This document shows positions 18,752-28,061 of a stretch of 64,000 nt of DNA, piece by piece. A model generated the notes under the pieces. The model was not told where the DNA came from, did not search any database, and saw only the letters and a list, made by a program, of their open reading frames with translations. The DNA comes from Melioribacter sp. (GTDB taxonomy: Bacteria; Bacteroidota; Ignavibacteria; Ignavibacteriales; Melioribacteraceae): NCBI GenBank assembly GCA_023250955.1, contig JAHEZQ010000012.1:37488-101487 (forward strand), written 5' to 3'. Numbering within the stretch: position 1 is the first letter of the stretch; each line of letters begins with the position of its first letter. The position numbers and the translations under genes were made by a program.

Positions 18752-19311
18752 ATTATGAAATAATTGAAAAATATGTGAAAAATCTTCTTGATGAAATTGG
18801 AGAAAATTCTGAGAGAGAAGGATTAAAAAAAACTCCGCATCGTGTTGCAAAAGCATATGAATTCTTAACTCAAGGTTATAACAAAGACATTAAAAAAATT
18901 CTCAATGGTGCAATTTTCAATGAGAAATATGATGAGATGGTAATTGTTAAGGACGTTGATTTTTACAGTATGTGCGAGCATCATTTACTTCCATTCTTTG
19001 GAAAGATCCATATTGCTTATATACCAAATGGGAAGATTGTAGGATTGAGCAAAATACCAAGAATTGTTGATGTATTTGCTCAACGGCTGCAGGTGCAAGA
19101 ACGAATGACCCAGGAAATTGCAGATACTATTGATCAGTACTTAAGTCCACGCGGTGTTGCTGTTGTTGCTGAAGGTTATCATATGTGTATGATGATGCGC
19201 GGTGTACAAAAACAAAACTCCATAACTACTACAAGTGCTATGCACGGAATTTTTACCGAAGATGCACGGACACGTAGTGAATTTTTGAATTTAATTTCTA
19301 AAAAGATTTAA
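18748..19311 (+). CDS. folE: GTP cyclohydrolase I
   Basis: 187 residues. Zinc ligands and active-site residues are in MCEHHLLPF and the later [32 protein letters not shown] and HGIFTED... follow the family. It converts GTP to 7,8-dihydroneopterin triphosphate. The start is TTG at 18748, overlapping the PTPS stop as TTGA; no in-frame ATG occurs before the conserved core, so this non-ATG start is needed. It feeds the PTPS and SDR encoded on either side as well as folate synthesis. Confidence 0.95.
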   Translation: MNYEIIEKYVKNLLDEIGENSEREGLKKTPHRVAKAYEFLTQGYNKDIKKILNGAIFNEKYDEMVIVKDVDFYSMCEHHLLPFFGKIHIAYIPNGKIVGLSKIPRIVDVFAQRLQVQERMTQEIADTIDQYLSPRGVAVVAEGYHMCMMMRGVQKQNSITTTSAMHGIFTEDARTRSEFLNLISKKI

Positions 19312-20024
19312 TGGCTGATAAAAAGAATGTAGTTTGGATTACAGGGACTAGTTCGGGAATTGGTAAAGCGCTTGCTATTGAGTTTGCTAAAAATAATATT
19401 TTTGTTATCGGTACTGCCAGAAGGTTAGAATTACTATTCAAATTAAAAAAAGATCTAGGCGAACACGAAAATAATTTTGAACCACATCAATTGGATATAA
19501 CAGATTATTCTGCAATAGATCAATTCCACAAAAAAGTTCTTTCGAATTATAGAGTTGATTGCCTGATTAATAATGCCGGGATAACATCATTCAAAAAAGC
19601 AATTGATGATTCAATCGAAGATATTGAAAATATTTTACGAGTAAATTTATTCGGTGGTATATACGCAATCAAAACTGTTTTACCTGATATGCTAGAAAAG
19701 CAGTCTGGAACAATAATTAATATTTTATCTATGGTGACTAAAAAAGTATTTACTTCCAGCAGTGCTTACACAGCTTCAAAATCTGGATTAATGGGATACA
19801 CAAAAGTTTTGAGAGAAGAAGTTCGTGATAAAAATATAAGAATAATAAATGTTTCGCCTGGTGCAACTTCTACGGAAATATGGTCGAAAGAAATAAGAAA
19901 TAAACATAATGATTCAATGATGAATTCTGACGATATAGCCAGAATTGTATTTAAGATCAATTCAGAAAAAAGCAATATGGTAGTCGAGGATATAATTTTA
20001 CGCCCGGTTAAAGGTGATTTGTGA
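19311..20024 (+). CDS. short-chain dehydrogenase/reductase, sepiapterin reductase candidate
   Basis: 237 residues of a classical SDR. The NADP-binding glycine motif is GTSSGIG near residue 14, NNAG lies near residue 90, and the catalytic YxxxK is in SAYTASKSG with an upstream serine. It overlaps the folE stop by 1 bp (TAATG). Position after PTPS and FolE suggests reduction of 6-pyruvoyltetrahydropterin, completing a tetrahydrobiopterin-like cofactor. SDR substrates cannot be read from sequence, so this role rests on context. Confidence 0.8.
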   Translation: MADKKNVVWITGTSSGIGKALAIEFAKNNIFVIGTARRLELLFKLKKDLGEHENNFEPHQLDITDYSAIDQFHKKVLSNYRVDCLINNAGITSFKKAIDDSIEDIENILRVNLFGGIYAIKTVLPDMLEKQSGTIINILSMVTKKVFTSSSAYTASKSGLMGYTKVLREEVRDKNIRIINVSPGATSTEIWSKEIRNKHNDSMMNSDDIARIVFKINSEKSNMVVEDIILRPVKGDL

Positions 20025-20049
20025 AGGACAGGTCAATTCTTAAAATAAG

Positions 20050-20070
20050 AAACCCCGCAATGCGGGGTTT
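20050..20070. terminator. bidirectional terminator
   Basis: AAACCCCGC (20050-20058) and GCGGGGTTT (20062-20070) form a GC-rich stem with a 3-base loop between the convergent SDR (+) and Spy-like (-) genes. Confidence 0.85.
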
Positions 20071-20077
20071 GTCATTC

Positions 20078-20584
20078 TTAGAACTCGCGATTCATCCGCA
20101 TCGGTTTTCGATTCATCATAAAATTTTTAATCTTACCTTGAATTCTACCCCTTACTCTTTCTCTCATTCCTTGGTTGCCTGCCATTTGTAACATATGTTT
20201 TGACCAAATAGCTTTCTGATCGTCGTTAAGTATTTTGTAAATCTCAAGCCAATTTTTAACAGCAGAGTTTTTCATATTTCCCTGAAGTTTGCTGTTTTCG
20301 TCCGTTAATTGGAAAAGTTTTTTCTCATCAATCTTATTGTCATTAACCATTTTTTCCAACTCAAGACGATTTTTTTGTATTTTGGAATGTATATCAACTG
20401 CATCTTGTTTATGCTGATAAACAAGATCGTCGAACTTTTTCTCTTGTTCCACAGTTAATTTTAACTGTTTTTTAATGCCGCCTTCTCTTGGTCCCATTGG
20501 TGGACCATCTTGCATTGGCTGGGAAAAGAGTGAGAAATTTGTTAGAAGAAAAAAACTGAATATTGAAAACCATAGCTTTTTCAT
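20078..20584 (-). CDS. Spy/CpxP-like periplasmic protein (LTxxQ motifs)
   Basis: 168 residues. A signal peptide (about 1-21, ending LFSQ) precedes a Met/Pro/Gly-rich linker and an all-helical body with two LTxxQ-like motifs, LTVEQEKKF and LNDDQKAIW. The C-terminus is Arg/Met-rich. Spy/CpxP relatives are periplasmic chaperones or stress sensors that signal to envelope stress systems. It is divergent from an ECF sigma gene whose operon ends in another helical periplasmic protein, so it probably belongs to that regulon. Confidence 0.72.
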   Translation of the reverse strand: MKKLWFSIFSFFLLTNFSLFSQPMQDGPPMGPREGGIKKQLKLTVEQEKKFDDLVYQHKQDAVDIHSKIQKNRLELEKMVNDNKIDEKKLFQLTDENSKLQGNMKNSAVKNWLEIYKILNDDQKAIWSKHMLQMAGNQGMRERVRGRIQGKIKNFMMNRKPMRMNREF

Positions 20585-20647
20585 TGTAACCTCTACTTTT
20601 GTTATGAATTATTTCTTTTGCAATTTTGACAGTAGTTTTACTCATTT

Positions 20648-20671
20648 GGTTTAATAAATTCTTATTAAACC
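20648..20671. promoter_or_regulatory. 10-bp inverted repeat in divergent sigma/Spy promoter region
   Basis: GGTTTAATAA (20648-20657) and TTATTAAACC (20662-20671) are perfect reverse complements with a 4-base spacer. It sits where both divergent promoters should lie. Confidence 0.5.
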
Positions 20672-20694
20672 ACATTTAAGTAACGGGTGTCTAT
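20668..20694 (+). promoter_or_regulatory. possible ECF-type promoter for the sigma operon
   Basis: AACC at 20668-20671 and GTCTAT at 20689-20694 are about 17 bp apart, like the -35/-10 pair of many ECF sigma factors. It ends only about 15 bp before the sigma-factor start, so transcripts would be nearly leaderless. Found by eye. Confidence 0.35.
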
Positions 20695-20708
20695 TATAAG
20701 AAACATGT

Positions 20709-21263
20709 GTGGGAACAGTGCAGGATAACGACTTTGATTTAATTAAAAGATTTCTGTCAGGAGAAGAAGTCGCATTTAATCTGATAGTTAAAAAGTATCA
20801 GAAAAAAATTTATTGGCACGCGCGGCAAATGATGGGAAACCATCTTGATGCAGATGAAGTGACTCAAGAAGTTCTGATTGTTATTTTTAATAAACTGAAA
20901 AATTTTAATTTCAACAGTTCTTTATATACTTGGATCTATAAAATTGTTACAACGAGAAGCTTAAATCAAATAAGAAAGAAACAAATAAAAAGATTTTTTT
21001 CTATTGACGATAATGACGGAGATGAATTACAAGACAAACATGATATTGTTGAAGAATTAGATTCAAAAGAAAAATTGGAAAAAGTTAAAAAAGTATTGCA
21101 AAAAATTCCGCCGAAGCAAAGACAAATATTTATCATGAGAAATTTTGAAGATCTATCTTATGAGGAAATTTCGGAGATCACAGGTAAAAGTGTTGGTGGT
21201 TTGAAAGCAAATTATTTTCATGCTTTGAAAAAGGTATTGGAGTTAACAAATGAAAACAAATGA
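20709..21263 (+). CDS. ECF-family RNA polymerase sigma factor
   Basis: 184 residues. Region 2 (HARQMMGNHLDADEVTQEVLIVIF) recognises the -10 element and region 4 (IPPKQRQIFIMRNFEDLSYEEISEITGKSVGGLKANYFHALKKV) is a clear helix-turn-helix. There is no region 3, as expected for ECF sigma factors. The start is GTG at 20709; another in-frame GTG at 20718 is equally possible and neither has a good SD. It overlaps the downstream anti-sigma-like gene by 14 bp. Its regulon likely includes the periplasmic proteins on both sides. Confidence 0.9.
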   Translation: MGTVQDNDFDLIKRFLSGEEVAFNLIVKKYQKKIYWHARQMMGNHLDADEVTQEVLIVIFNKLKNFNFNSSLYTWIYKIVTTRSLNQIRKKQIKRFFSIDDNDGDELQDKHDIVEELDSKEKLEKVKKVLQKIPPKQRQIFIMRNFEDLSYEEISEITGKSVGGLKANYFHALKKVLELTNENK

Positions 21264-21870
21264 AGAAAAAATTCTAAAGTATATTTCCGGTCAACTTACT
21301 AAGGAAGAACTGTTCGTATTTGAAGAGGACCTTAAAAAATCAGATCAGCTCAAGAAAGATTATGATAATATAAAATTACAACTTGATGATCTTTCAATTG
21401 GTAGTGAGTTAGAGACGAACGAGATTTATTTTACAAATTTACTACCGAAAGTTTATCAAAAAATTGATAAGAAAAAGAAATTCTGGAAGTTCGGTCCTAT
21501 TTATTATTTAGTTCCAACAGTTTCAGCGGTTGTAGTTTTATTCCTATTCTTATTTAACAATAAGACTACTAATGATACCGGATATAAGGATTTAGCAAAT
21601 GAAGTTGTCAATAATATATCTGACCAAGAAGTATCTGATAAATATTTAGTTGAATTAGAAACTGATCCGGCAAATTATCTATCAAATCAGAATAACGATG
21701 AACTTAGCATTCAAATACCATCTGATTTAGAAGTGAATAGTGACTCTTATACAAGATTAATAGGCAATCCTTTGGCAAATGAATTTTCAACTCTTAGAAA
21801 TCTTTCTGATAATGATTTAGAAACTATTTATGAAAAATTAAATTCAACAACCTCTCAAAAGGTGCAATAA
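21250..21870 (+). CDS. probable membrane anti-sigma factor
   Basis: 206 residues. A short cytosolic helical domain (1-80) with LKYISGQLTKEELFVFEEDLKK resembles zinc-less anti-sigma domains. One membrane segment (82-103) and a periplasmic, Asn/Asp-rich tail of about 100 residues follow. It overlaps the sigma gene by 14 bp, which with this topology points to an anti-sigma factor. No HxxxCxxC zinc motif is seen. The periplasmic tail could sense envelope stress, perhaps via the Spy-like neighbour. Confidence 0.72.
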   Translation: MKTNEEKILKYISGQLTKEELFVFEEDLKKSDQLKKDYDNIKLQLDDLSIGSELETNEIYFTNLLPKVYQKIDKKKKFWKFGPIYYLVPTVSAVVVLFLFLFNNKTTNDTGYKDLANEVVNNISDQEVSDKYLVELETDPANYLSNQNNDELSIQIPSDLEVNSDSYTRLIGNPLANEFSTLRNLSDNDLETIYEKLNSTTSQKVQ

Positions 21871-22349
21871 TGAAGAAAATGTTTTTACCGGTTATTATAA
21901 TTTTCATTTTATTTTCCTCAAGCTATTCTCAACAAAGAATGAGGCAAGGACAAGATCAAAGACCTCTTCAAAGAATTGAACAATGGGAAAGATTAAAATT
22001 GATTGATGCGTTAAATCTGAACGAAGAAACTGCGATAAGATTTTTTGCAAGAAGACACGAGAATCAAAAAAAGATGAAAGAGATTCTTGATCTAAGAGAT
22101 GATGCAATAAGAGAACTTGAAGATGATATCCGGAGTGCAAACCAAAACGATGCATCATATAAAGATAAAGTTAATGCTTTGCTCTCATTGGAAAACAATA
22201 TTAGCAAAGAAAGAGAAAATTTTCTTAGGTCATTAAGCGATCTTCTTTCTCCAATGCAAATTGCAAAATTGGTTGTATTTGAAAGTAGATTTAGAAAAGA
22301 AGTCCGCGAAACTTTGATGGGAAAGGGAAGACCACCTGGAAATAATTAA
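21870..22349 (+). CDS. Spy-like helical periplasmic protein
   Basis: 159 residues. A signal peptide (about 1-20, SSSYSQ) leads into a charged, all-helical body (LIDALNLNEETAIRFFARRHENQKKM) with a C-terminal SPMQIAKLVVFESRF. The pattern resembles heavy-metal resistance/Spy-like proteins without a clean LTxxQ. It starts on the last base of the anti-sigma stop (TAATG) and is the third gene of the sigma operon, so it may be the sensor or effector of the system. Confidence 0.65.
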   Translation: MKKMFLPVIIIFILFSSSYSQQRMRQGQDQRPLQRIEQWERLKLIDALNLNEETAIRFFARRHENQKKMKEILDLRDDAIRELEDDIRSANQNDASYKDKVNALLSLENNISKERENFLRSLSDLLSPMQIAKLVVFESRFRKEVRETLMGKGRPPGNN

Positions 22350-22663
22350 TAACAATAACAAATCTTCAGTAAATACTGTTGCGTTTTGTTTTGTTCTCTA
22401 ATATTTTTCGCTCAGTTTTTTTGCGGAAGTGGTGAAATTGGCAGACACGCTACTTTGAGGGGGTAGTGCCCGTAAGGGCGTAGGGGTTCAAGTCCCCTCT
22501 TCCGCACTAAATTCATTTGTGCATATTATTTGATCTCACCTTTTATTCTCAATTTATACACAAGATTATAAACTTAAGTATAACCTTTTAGATAAAACCC
22601 CATTTGTTTATATTCGTAAAAAATTTCAAGAAATTATTGTAATTAACTAACCTGCAGTTCAAG
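22350..22663 (+). other. intergenic region holding tRNA-Leu
   Basis: Apart from the tRNA at 22423-22506 this stretch has only a weak CAGTA-AA-TACTG palindrome near 22367 followed by T-rich sequence, perhaps a poor terminator for the sigma operon. I see nothing else. Confidence 0.5.
22423..22506 (+). tRNA. tRNA-Leu (anticodon GAG)
   Basis: Acceptor stem GCGGAAG pairs with CTTCCGC, with discriminator A at 22506. The anticodon stem CTACT/GGTAG encloses the loop TTGAGGG, anticodon GAG, which reads CUC and CUU leucine codons. The long variable arm (TGCCCGTAAGGGCGT) is typical of class II tRNAs. The T arm is GGGGTTCAAGTCCCC. CCA is not encoded. Confidence 0.95.
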
Positions 22664-23485
22664 ATGATTTTAAACGCAAGTGAAATATCAGTTAGCACAG
22701 TTTTGATCGGAATTTTATTTGCAGCATTGATTTCCGGAATTTCCTTCCGGGTTAAGTTCTTAACACTTAGCGGATCAATAGCTACATTTATTTTAGCAAG
22801 TTTTATTTTTGGATTGGGTGGGATAAAATGGTCTGTTCCAATTTTAACTTTTTTCATTTTATCAAGCATACTTTCAAAGCTTAGAAAGAAGAAAAATGAA
22901 AATGTTGAAATCTATTTTGAAAAAAGCGGAGTTAGAGATTACTTACAAGTAATTGCAAACGGTGGATTGGGAGGTGTGCTTGTTGTTATTAATGCAATCC
23001 ACCCCAATGAAATATATTATATGATTTATTTAGCGACTCTTTCTGCGGTATGTGCCGATACTTGGGCAACTGAAATTGGAACTTGGAAAAAAACTGCTAC
23101 GTATAATATTCTGAATTTCAAATCAGTAGAACAGGGTGTCTCAGGTGGAATTTCCGCAATTGGAACCATCGGTGCAGTCCTTGGATCAATAGCGATTTTG
23201 TTTTCAGGTATTTTATGGATAGATATTTCTTACATTCATTATACAATTTTAATTATTACAACCGGACTTTTCGGCAGTATGATTGATAGTATTCTCGGTG
23301 CTACGATACAGGCACAAAATAAATGTTCTGTTTGCAATAAAGTGACTGAAAAAAACGTTCACTGCGGTAATGAAGCAAATCATTTTAGCGGTTATAAATG
23401 GATTAACAATGATGTAGTTAATTTTTTCTCGGGGATTGCGGGAGCTCTTTTTTTGTTATTTCTAAAAGCAACAATTAAAATCTAA
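22664..23485 (+). CDS. DUF92 family integral membrane protein
   Basis: 273 residues with about six hydrophobic helices. AVCADTWATEIG and GSMIDSILGATIQA are typical DUF92 segments. The family includes the plant phytyl-phosphate kinase VTE6, so an isoprenoid-phosphate kinase role is possible, but bacterial members are mostly uncharacterised. A CxxC...C pattern (CSVCNKVTEKNVHC) lies near the C-terminus in a soluble loop and may bind metal. The next gene begins 6 bp after the stop. Confidence 0.8.
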   Translation: MILNASEISVSTVLIGILFAALISGISFRVKFLTLSGSIATFILASFIFGLGGIKWSVPILTFFILSSILSKLRKKKNENVEIYFEKSGVRDYLQVIANGGLGGVLVVINAIHPNEIYYMIYLATLSAVCADTWATEIGTWKKTATYNILNFKSVEQGVSGGISAIGTIGAVLGSIAILFSGILWIDISYIHYTILIITTGLFGSMIDSILGATIQAQNKCSVCNKVTEKNVHCGNEANHFSGYKWINNDVVNFFSGIAGALFLLFLKATIKI

Positions 23486-23491
23486 CTGATT

Positions 23492-26458
23492 ATGAAAAAG
23501 ATTATTCTCTTCTTACTTGTATATATTTTTTCTGTTTCTGCCCAAGATCTTCCAGATAATTTTACAAACGGGTTAAATGCATATAACAGCCGCGATTTTG
23601 GAACAGCTTACAAGCTTTTCATGACAGCAATTAATCAAAAAGAGCTTAATGAACTTCAACTTATAACGGCAAAATTTTACTCGGCTAATTGCCTGTTAAA
23701 TTTGGATCAACTGGATGGAGCGGCTTCAGAATTTGAATCTTTCATAGATCAAAATAAATTTTCTAATTATCGCGAATCTGCTTTATATACTCTCGGAACT
23801 ATTTATTATAAAAAGGGTGAATACAGAAAAGCTCGTGAACGGTTATCCTCTCTAATTTATGAATATCCATCCAATGAATTTACTGGTACCTCATATTATT
23901 GGCTTGGTGAATCATACTTGGCAGAAGAGAAATATATTGATGCCGAAGAAAATTTTAAAAATGCAATAACTCAAAAAAGGACAAATAAATTTATAGTTAA
24001 TTCTATCTACTCTCTTGCTCAAGTTTATGAAAAATCCAATAATTATAAGAAAGCAGTAGAAGAATATGATGAACTGCTTGCCTATTACAAAGATCATGAG
24101 TTAGGTCCCAAATCCCAGATGAGAATTGGAATTTGTTATTTCATTCTAAAAGAATATGATAATGCTATTCTTGAATTAAATGATCCATTGATTAAACAAC
24201 TTCCAAAACAAGAGTTGGTAGAATCAAAATATTTTCTGGCAAGTTCTTTCGTACGGTTGAAAGAATATAATGAAGCTTCGCAGGTTTACAATGAATTGCT
24301 CACTTCTGTGAACGATAAATCCAACAAAGATAAAATTAATTACAGTTTAGCTTGGATTAATTTTCAACAAGAAAAATATGATGATGCTTACAAATTATTT
24401 AAGGAACTTGCTGATACAGGATTAGATTCACTAAAAGCCGATGCATTATTCTGGAGCGGAGAGAGTAAGAGATATTTGGGTGATACTAAAACTGCAAATG
24501 AAATCTTCAAAGATTTATTAGTTCAATATCCGGGTCATCGTCTTGCATCAAGAGCTCAATTAGGGATTGGTTCAACATTAATTGGTCAGAGCGAAGGGCC
24601 TGATGCTGAAAAAGCTTTACTGAATGCTACAATTTCAAATGATAAACAAACACGGAGCAAAGCATATACTTTGCTGGGTGAATCAAGACTAAATAAAAAA
24701 AATTATAACGATGCAAAAAAATATTTTTCAGAAGCATTAAAATTAACACAAGAGCAATCTGAGCTGAAAAATAGAGCATTGTTGGGTTTATCGGTCTCAG
24801 AATATTATTTAAACAACTATGATGCTTCAATTAAAAATTTAGAAGAGCTAAGATCGCGCTCTAAAGAATTTGAGCCTGATAAAGTAAATTTTTATTTAGC
24901 TGAGTCCTATTTCCAACAGACAAAATTTTCTGCCGCTCTAAAAAGTTATAATTCCATTAATCCTAATTCCGAATCGTTAAAGCCGCAAACTATTATAGGA
25001 AAAGCATATACATATTTTAATCTCAAAGACTTTACAAACTCGATCTACTATTTCAATGAGTTTTTATCAAAGTATAAAAACGATCCGAACACAAACGAAT
25101 ACACACTCCGCCTTGCTGATAGTTATTTCGGTATGAAAAATTTTGCAAAAGCCAGTACTATTTACCGGGAATTATTTTCAAAAGAAAAAACTGTTTTGAA
25201 TAACGATCTGGCTTATTATCAGTACGGACAATCACTTTTTAAGTCAGGTAAAGCAAATGAAGCAATGGATGCTTTTGAAAAACTGCAGGAGAAATATCCC
25301 AGTTCAAAATACACAGATCAATCACAGTATATAATCGGGTGGATTCATTTTCAACAAAACGATTTTAATAATGCAATCAGCTCGTACAAATTACTACTTA
25401 ATAAATATCCCCGGTCTTCAATGAGACCGATCGTTTATAATTCGATTGGCGATTCCTATTATAATTCCAGTCAATACGATTCTTCAATTGTTTTTTATTT
25501 AAAAGTTTTATCTGATTACCCTGCTACACAATATATTTTTGATGCTGTTAGCGGAATTCAATATGCCTACGTTGCAAAAGAACAACCCGATGAAGCGATT
25601 AAATTTATTGATCAATTCATAACATCAAACCCTAATTCGAAATACAGCGATCAAATATTTTTTAAGAAGGGTGATCTTTACTATAGCATACAGGATTATA
25701 ATTCTGCAATAAGATCATACAAGGAATTTATAACTAACTATCCGAATAGTTCACTTGTGCCCAACGCATATTATTGGATTGGTAAAAGTGCTGCTAGTAT
25801 TAAAGACGAAACTGAGGCAATTAATAATTTTAATTTTGCTAAAGCTCGCTCATTAAAATCAGAAATTGGTATTTCTTCGGTTTTAGAATTAGCTCGAATT
25901 TATTCTGATAAAAAACAATACTCATCAGCTGTAAACGTATTGAAAGAAGCTTCAGACGCAGTCCCGACTTCAAATCGTGTACCCGAATTGTTATATCAGC
26001 AAGGTGTTAATCAAGTGAAGGATAATAAAATTGCTGAGGCATCTTCATCTTTTGATCAGATCATAAATTATTATGAGGGCTCGATCTTTGCATCTAAAGC
26101 GAAAGTAGAATTAGGTGTAATTGAATTGCAGAAAAACAATTATGAAAATGCACAAACATTGTTAAAGGAAGTCAGTGAAAAAAGAACTGATGATATTGGT
26201 GCAGAAGCGCAATATTATTACGGAGTATTATTGTATAATCAAAATAAAATTGAAGATGCAATTACTTCTCTTGTCCGTGTACGTTCTGTTTTTGCAGCTT
26301 ATGATGAATGGTACACAAAATCGTTATTAAAACTTGGCGATTGCTACGTGAAGCTAAAAGACAAGAAGCAGGCAAGGGAAATGTACCGTGCTGTTCTAAG
26401 TAGGCATGATTCAGGGGAATTTGCAGACGAAGCAAAAAAGAAAATCAAACAATTATGA
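23492..26458 (+). CDS. large secreted TPR-repeat protein
   Basis: 988 residues. A signal peptide (about 1-18, FSVSAQ) is followed by tetratricopeptide repeats almost end to end; typical units are YRESALYTLGTIYYKKGEYRKARE, SQYIIGWIHFQQNDFNNAI and NAYYWIGKSAASIKDETEAI. Repeats of the YbgF/BamD style (YPxSxxxxxAxYxxG) suggest a periplasmic or outer-membrane-associated scaffold. It overlaps the next gene by 4 bp and heads a six-gene operon ending in ExbB, ExbD and TonB, which implies work with an energised envelope complex. Confidence 0.85.
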   Translation: MKKIILFLLVYIFSVSAQDLPDNFTNGLNAYNSRDFGTAYKLFMTAINQKELNELQLITAKFYSANCLLNLDQLDGAASEFESFIDQNKFSNYRESALYTLGTIYYKKGEYRKARERLSSLIYEYPSNEFTGTSYYWLGESYLAEEKYIDAEENFKNAITQKRTNKFIVNSIYSLAQVYEKSNNYKKAVEEYDELLAYYKDHELGPKSQMRIGICYFILKEYDNAILELNDPLIKQLPKQELVESKYFLASSFVRLKEYNEASQVYNELLTSVNDKSNKDKINYSLAWINFQQEKYDDAYKLFKELADTGLDSLKADALFWSGESKRYLGDTKTANEIFKDLLVQYPGHRLASRAQLGIGSTLIGQSEGPDAEKALLNATISNDKQTRSKAYTLLGESRLNKKNYNDAKKYFSEALKLTQEQSELKNRALLGLSVSEYYLNNYDASIKNLEELRSRSKEFEPDKVNFYLAESYFQQTKFSAALKSYNSINPNSESLKPQTIIGKAYTYFNLKDFTNSIYYFNEFLSKYKNDPNTNEYTLRLADSYFGMKNFAKASTIYRELFSKEKTVLNNDLAYYQYGQSLFKSGKANEAMDAFEKLQEKYPSSKYTDQSQYIIGWIHFQQNDFNNAISSYKLLLNKYPRSSMRPIVYNSIGDSYYNSSQYDSSIVFYLKVLSDYPATQYIFDAVSGIQYAYVAKEQPDEAIKFIDQFITSNPNSKYSDQIFFKKGDLYYSIQDYNSAIRSYKEFITNYPNSSLVPNAYYWIGKSAASIKDETEAINNFNFAKARSLKSEIGISSVLELARIYSDKKQYSSAVNVLKEASDAVPTSNRVPELLYQQGVNQVKDNKIAEASSSFDQIINYYEGSIFASKAKVELGVIELQKNNYENAQTLLKEVSEKRTDDIGAEAQYYYGVLLYNQNKIEDAITSLVRVRSVFAAYDEWYTKSLLKLGDCYVKLKDKKQAREMYRAVLSRHDSGEFADEAKKKIKQL

Positions 26459-28044
26459 AAAAATATTTTATTCTTATAATATTATTCTTTAGCACATTTC
26501 TGTTTGCTCAAACGGAACAGCAAAGTATTGAACTGCCGGATTTTGTAATTACCGGAAGGCAGAATATTGATATACCATTTGCCACAAAAAAGAAACCGGA
26601 TTTAGTTTCAACAATTTCTAAAGATTTTTTAACACCACAATATTCGCCGGAAGAATTTCCATTATTATTTTCTTCTCTTCCAGTTCAGATTCAACCCGGT
26701 ATTAAATCTTTTGATGATTATTATAATGGAACTCTAAAAATTCAAGCCGGCAGATATTCACTTCCAACAGGTTTGCTAAGTCTTAATCAAAATTTTGATA
26801 ACTATCTTTTCAATGCAAGTGTTTGGGGGTCCAATATACGCGAGTACGTTTCAAATTCAAGTTATAACAATATCGCTTTCTCATTAAGCAATGAATTATT
26901 CTTGAGCACGAGGTCAGATTTTCTAACGGGTTCAAAAATTAAATTTGGTGCGGATTACTTCCGTGATTCGTATCATTTATTTGCTACAAAAGATCCGTCT
27001 TTTTTACATGAGAGGAACAACGGCTCGGCAAATATTTCTATAGAGAGTTCTTACAATCGTTGGATCAGTTATGGATTTGGTTTTAATGGAAATATTTATT
27101 CCTTAAGCGAAAGCGGATTGAAAGAAACAAATTTAAATGCGAATGGTTTATTCGAGTTCAAGCTGAATAATTTTATAATAGGCGCAATAGGAAATTATAG
27201 AAAGCAGTCGCTTGAAAATAATATTAGTGGTAATAATGGTAATAGTTTTTATTCAATTGAGAGTTATGTAAAAATATTTCCGATGAGATCATTACTTCTA
27301 AATGTTGGATTTGATTATGCATCTAATTCTTCCAACTCTTTCCTCTCACCGTTCGGCTCAGTTGAGTATAATTTTGAAAAAGGTTTTACTCTTATATGTA
27401 AATATAAACCCGGTGTAGAATACTTCAATACAACAGACATTTTTAATAGAAATCCATACTATAATCCCGGCGCAATTGATAATATATTTCTTAAGTATAA
27501 ATCAAATTTAAGTCTTGGATTGAAGTTCGAGTATAATAAAATATATTCGATTTCATTTCACAGTGGATATTCGAAAGCAGAGAATTATTTTTATTTTGAG
27601 GATGCAGTAGACAAAGGTAAGTTTGATTTATTTGTTCTGCCTGAAGCGTCCATCTTCTCTGCCGATCTTGAGTTTGTTCTAAACCCAACTTACTTTGGTA
27701 CTTTTTTTGCTAATATTAAATTCCAAGATGTAAAAGATAATTTTGATAGAATTGTTCCATACGAACCAAAGTTTTCTTCGAGCGTTTCTTATGGCTACAA
27801 TTTTAATACAAGTTTTGGGTTTAAGGTAAAATATTTGTTGGAACTAAATTCTTATACTGATATAATTAATTCAAATAAACTAGACAATTACCACAATATT
27901 TCTTTTTCGTTGTTTTATGAATTATTAAAGGGATTTAAGCTGACGGCGGACTTTCAAAATATTTTTAATCAGAGTAACTTTGTATGGAAGCAATATCAAG
28001 AAAAACCATTTGATTTGCTTTTTGGTGTTGAATACAGATGGTAA
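26455..28044 (+). CDS. predicted outer-membrane beta-barrel protein
   Basis: 529 residues. A signal peptide (about 1-18, FLFAQ) precedes a conserved-looking ELPDFVITGRQNIDIP stretch and then alternating aromatic beta strands to the C-terminus, which ends VEYRW, an outer-membrane-protein-like terminal aromatic. There is no TonB plug domain. ATGA overlap with the TPR gene shows translational coupling, so the two probably form a complex, the TPR protein being the periplasmic partner. I cannot name a family. Confidence 0.7.
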   Translation: MKKYFILIILFFSTFLFAQTEQQSIELPDFVITGRQNIDIPFATKKKPDLVSTISKDFLTPQYSPEEFPLLFSSLPVQIQPGIKSFDDYYNGTLKIQAGRYSLPTGLLSLNQNFDNYLFNASVWGSNIREYVSNSSYNNIAFSLSNELFLSTRSDFLTGSKIKFGADYFRDSYHLFATKDPSFLHERNNGSANISIESSYNRWISYGFGFNGNIYSLSESGLKETNLNANGLFEFKLNNFIIGAIGNYRKQSLENNISGNNGNSFYSIESYVKIFPMRSLLLNVGFDYASNSSNSFLSPFGSVEYNFEKGFTLICKYKPGVEYFNTTDIFNRNPYYNPGAIDNIFLKYKSNLSLGLKFEYNKIYSISFHSGYSKAENYFYFEDAVDKGKFDLFVLPEASIFSADLEFVLNPTYFGTFFANIKFQDVKDNFDRIVPYEPKFSSSVSYGYNFNTSFGFKVKYLLELNSYTDIINSNKLDNYHNISFSLFYELLKGFKLTADFQNIFNQSNFVWKQYQEKPFDLLFGVEYRW

Positions 28045-28061
28045 ATGAGTAGAATTAAAAA

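Noticed and set aside
26455..28044. TonB-dependent receptor
   Set aside because: Barrel-like, but no plug domain or its motifs.
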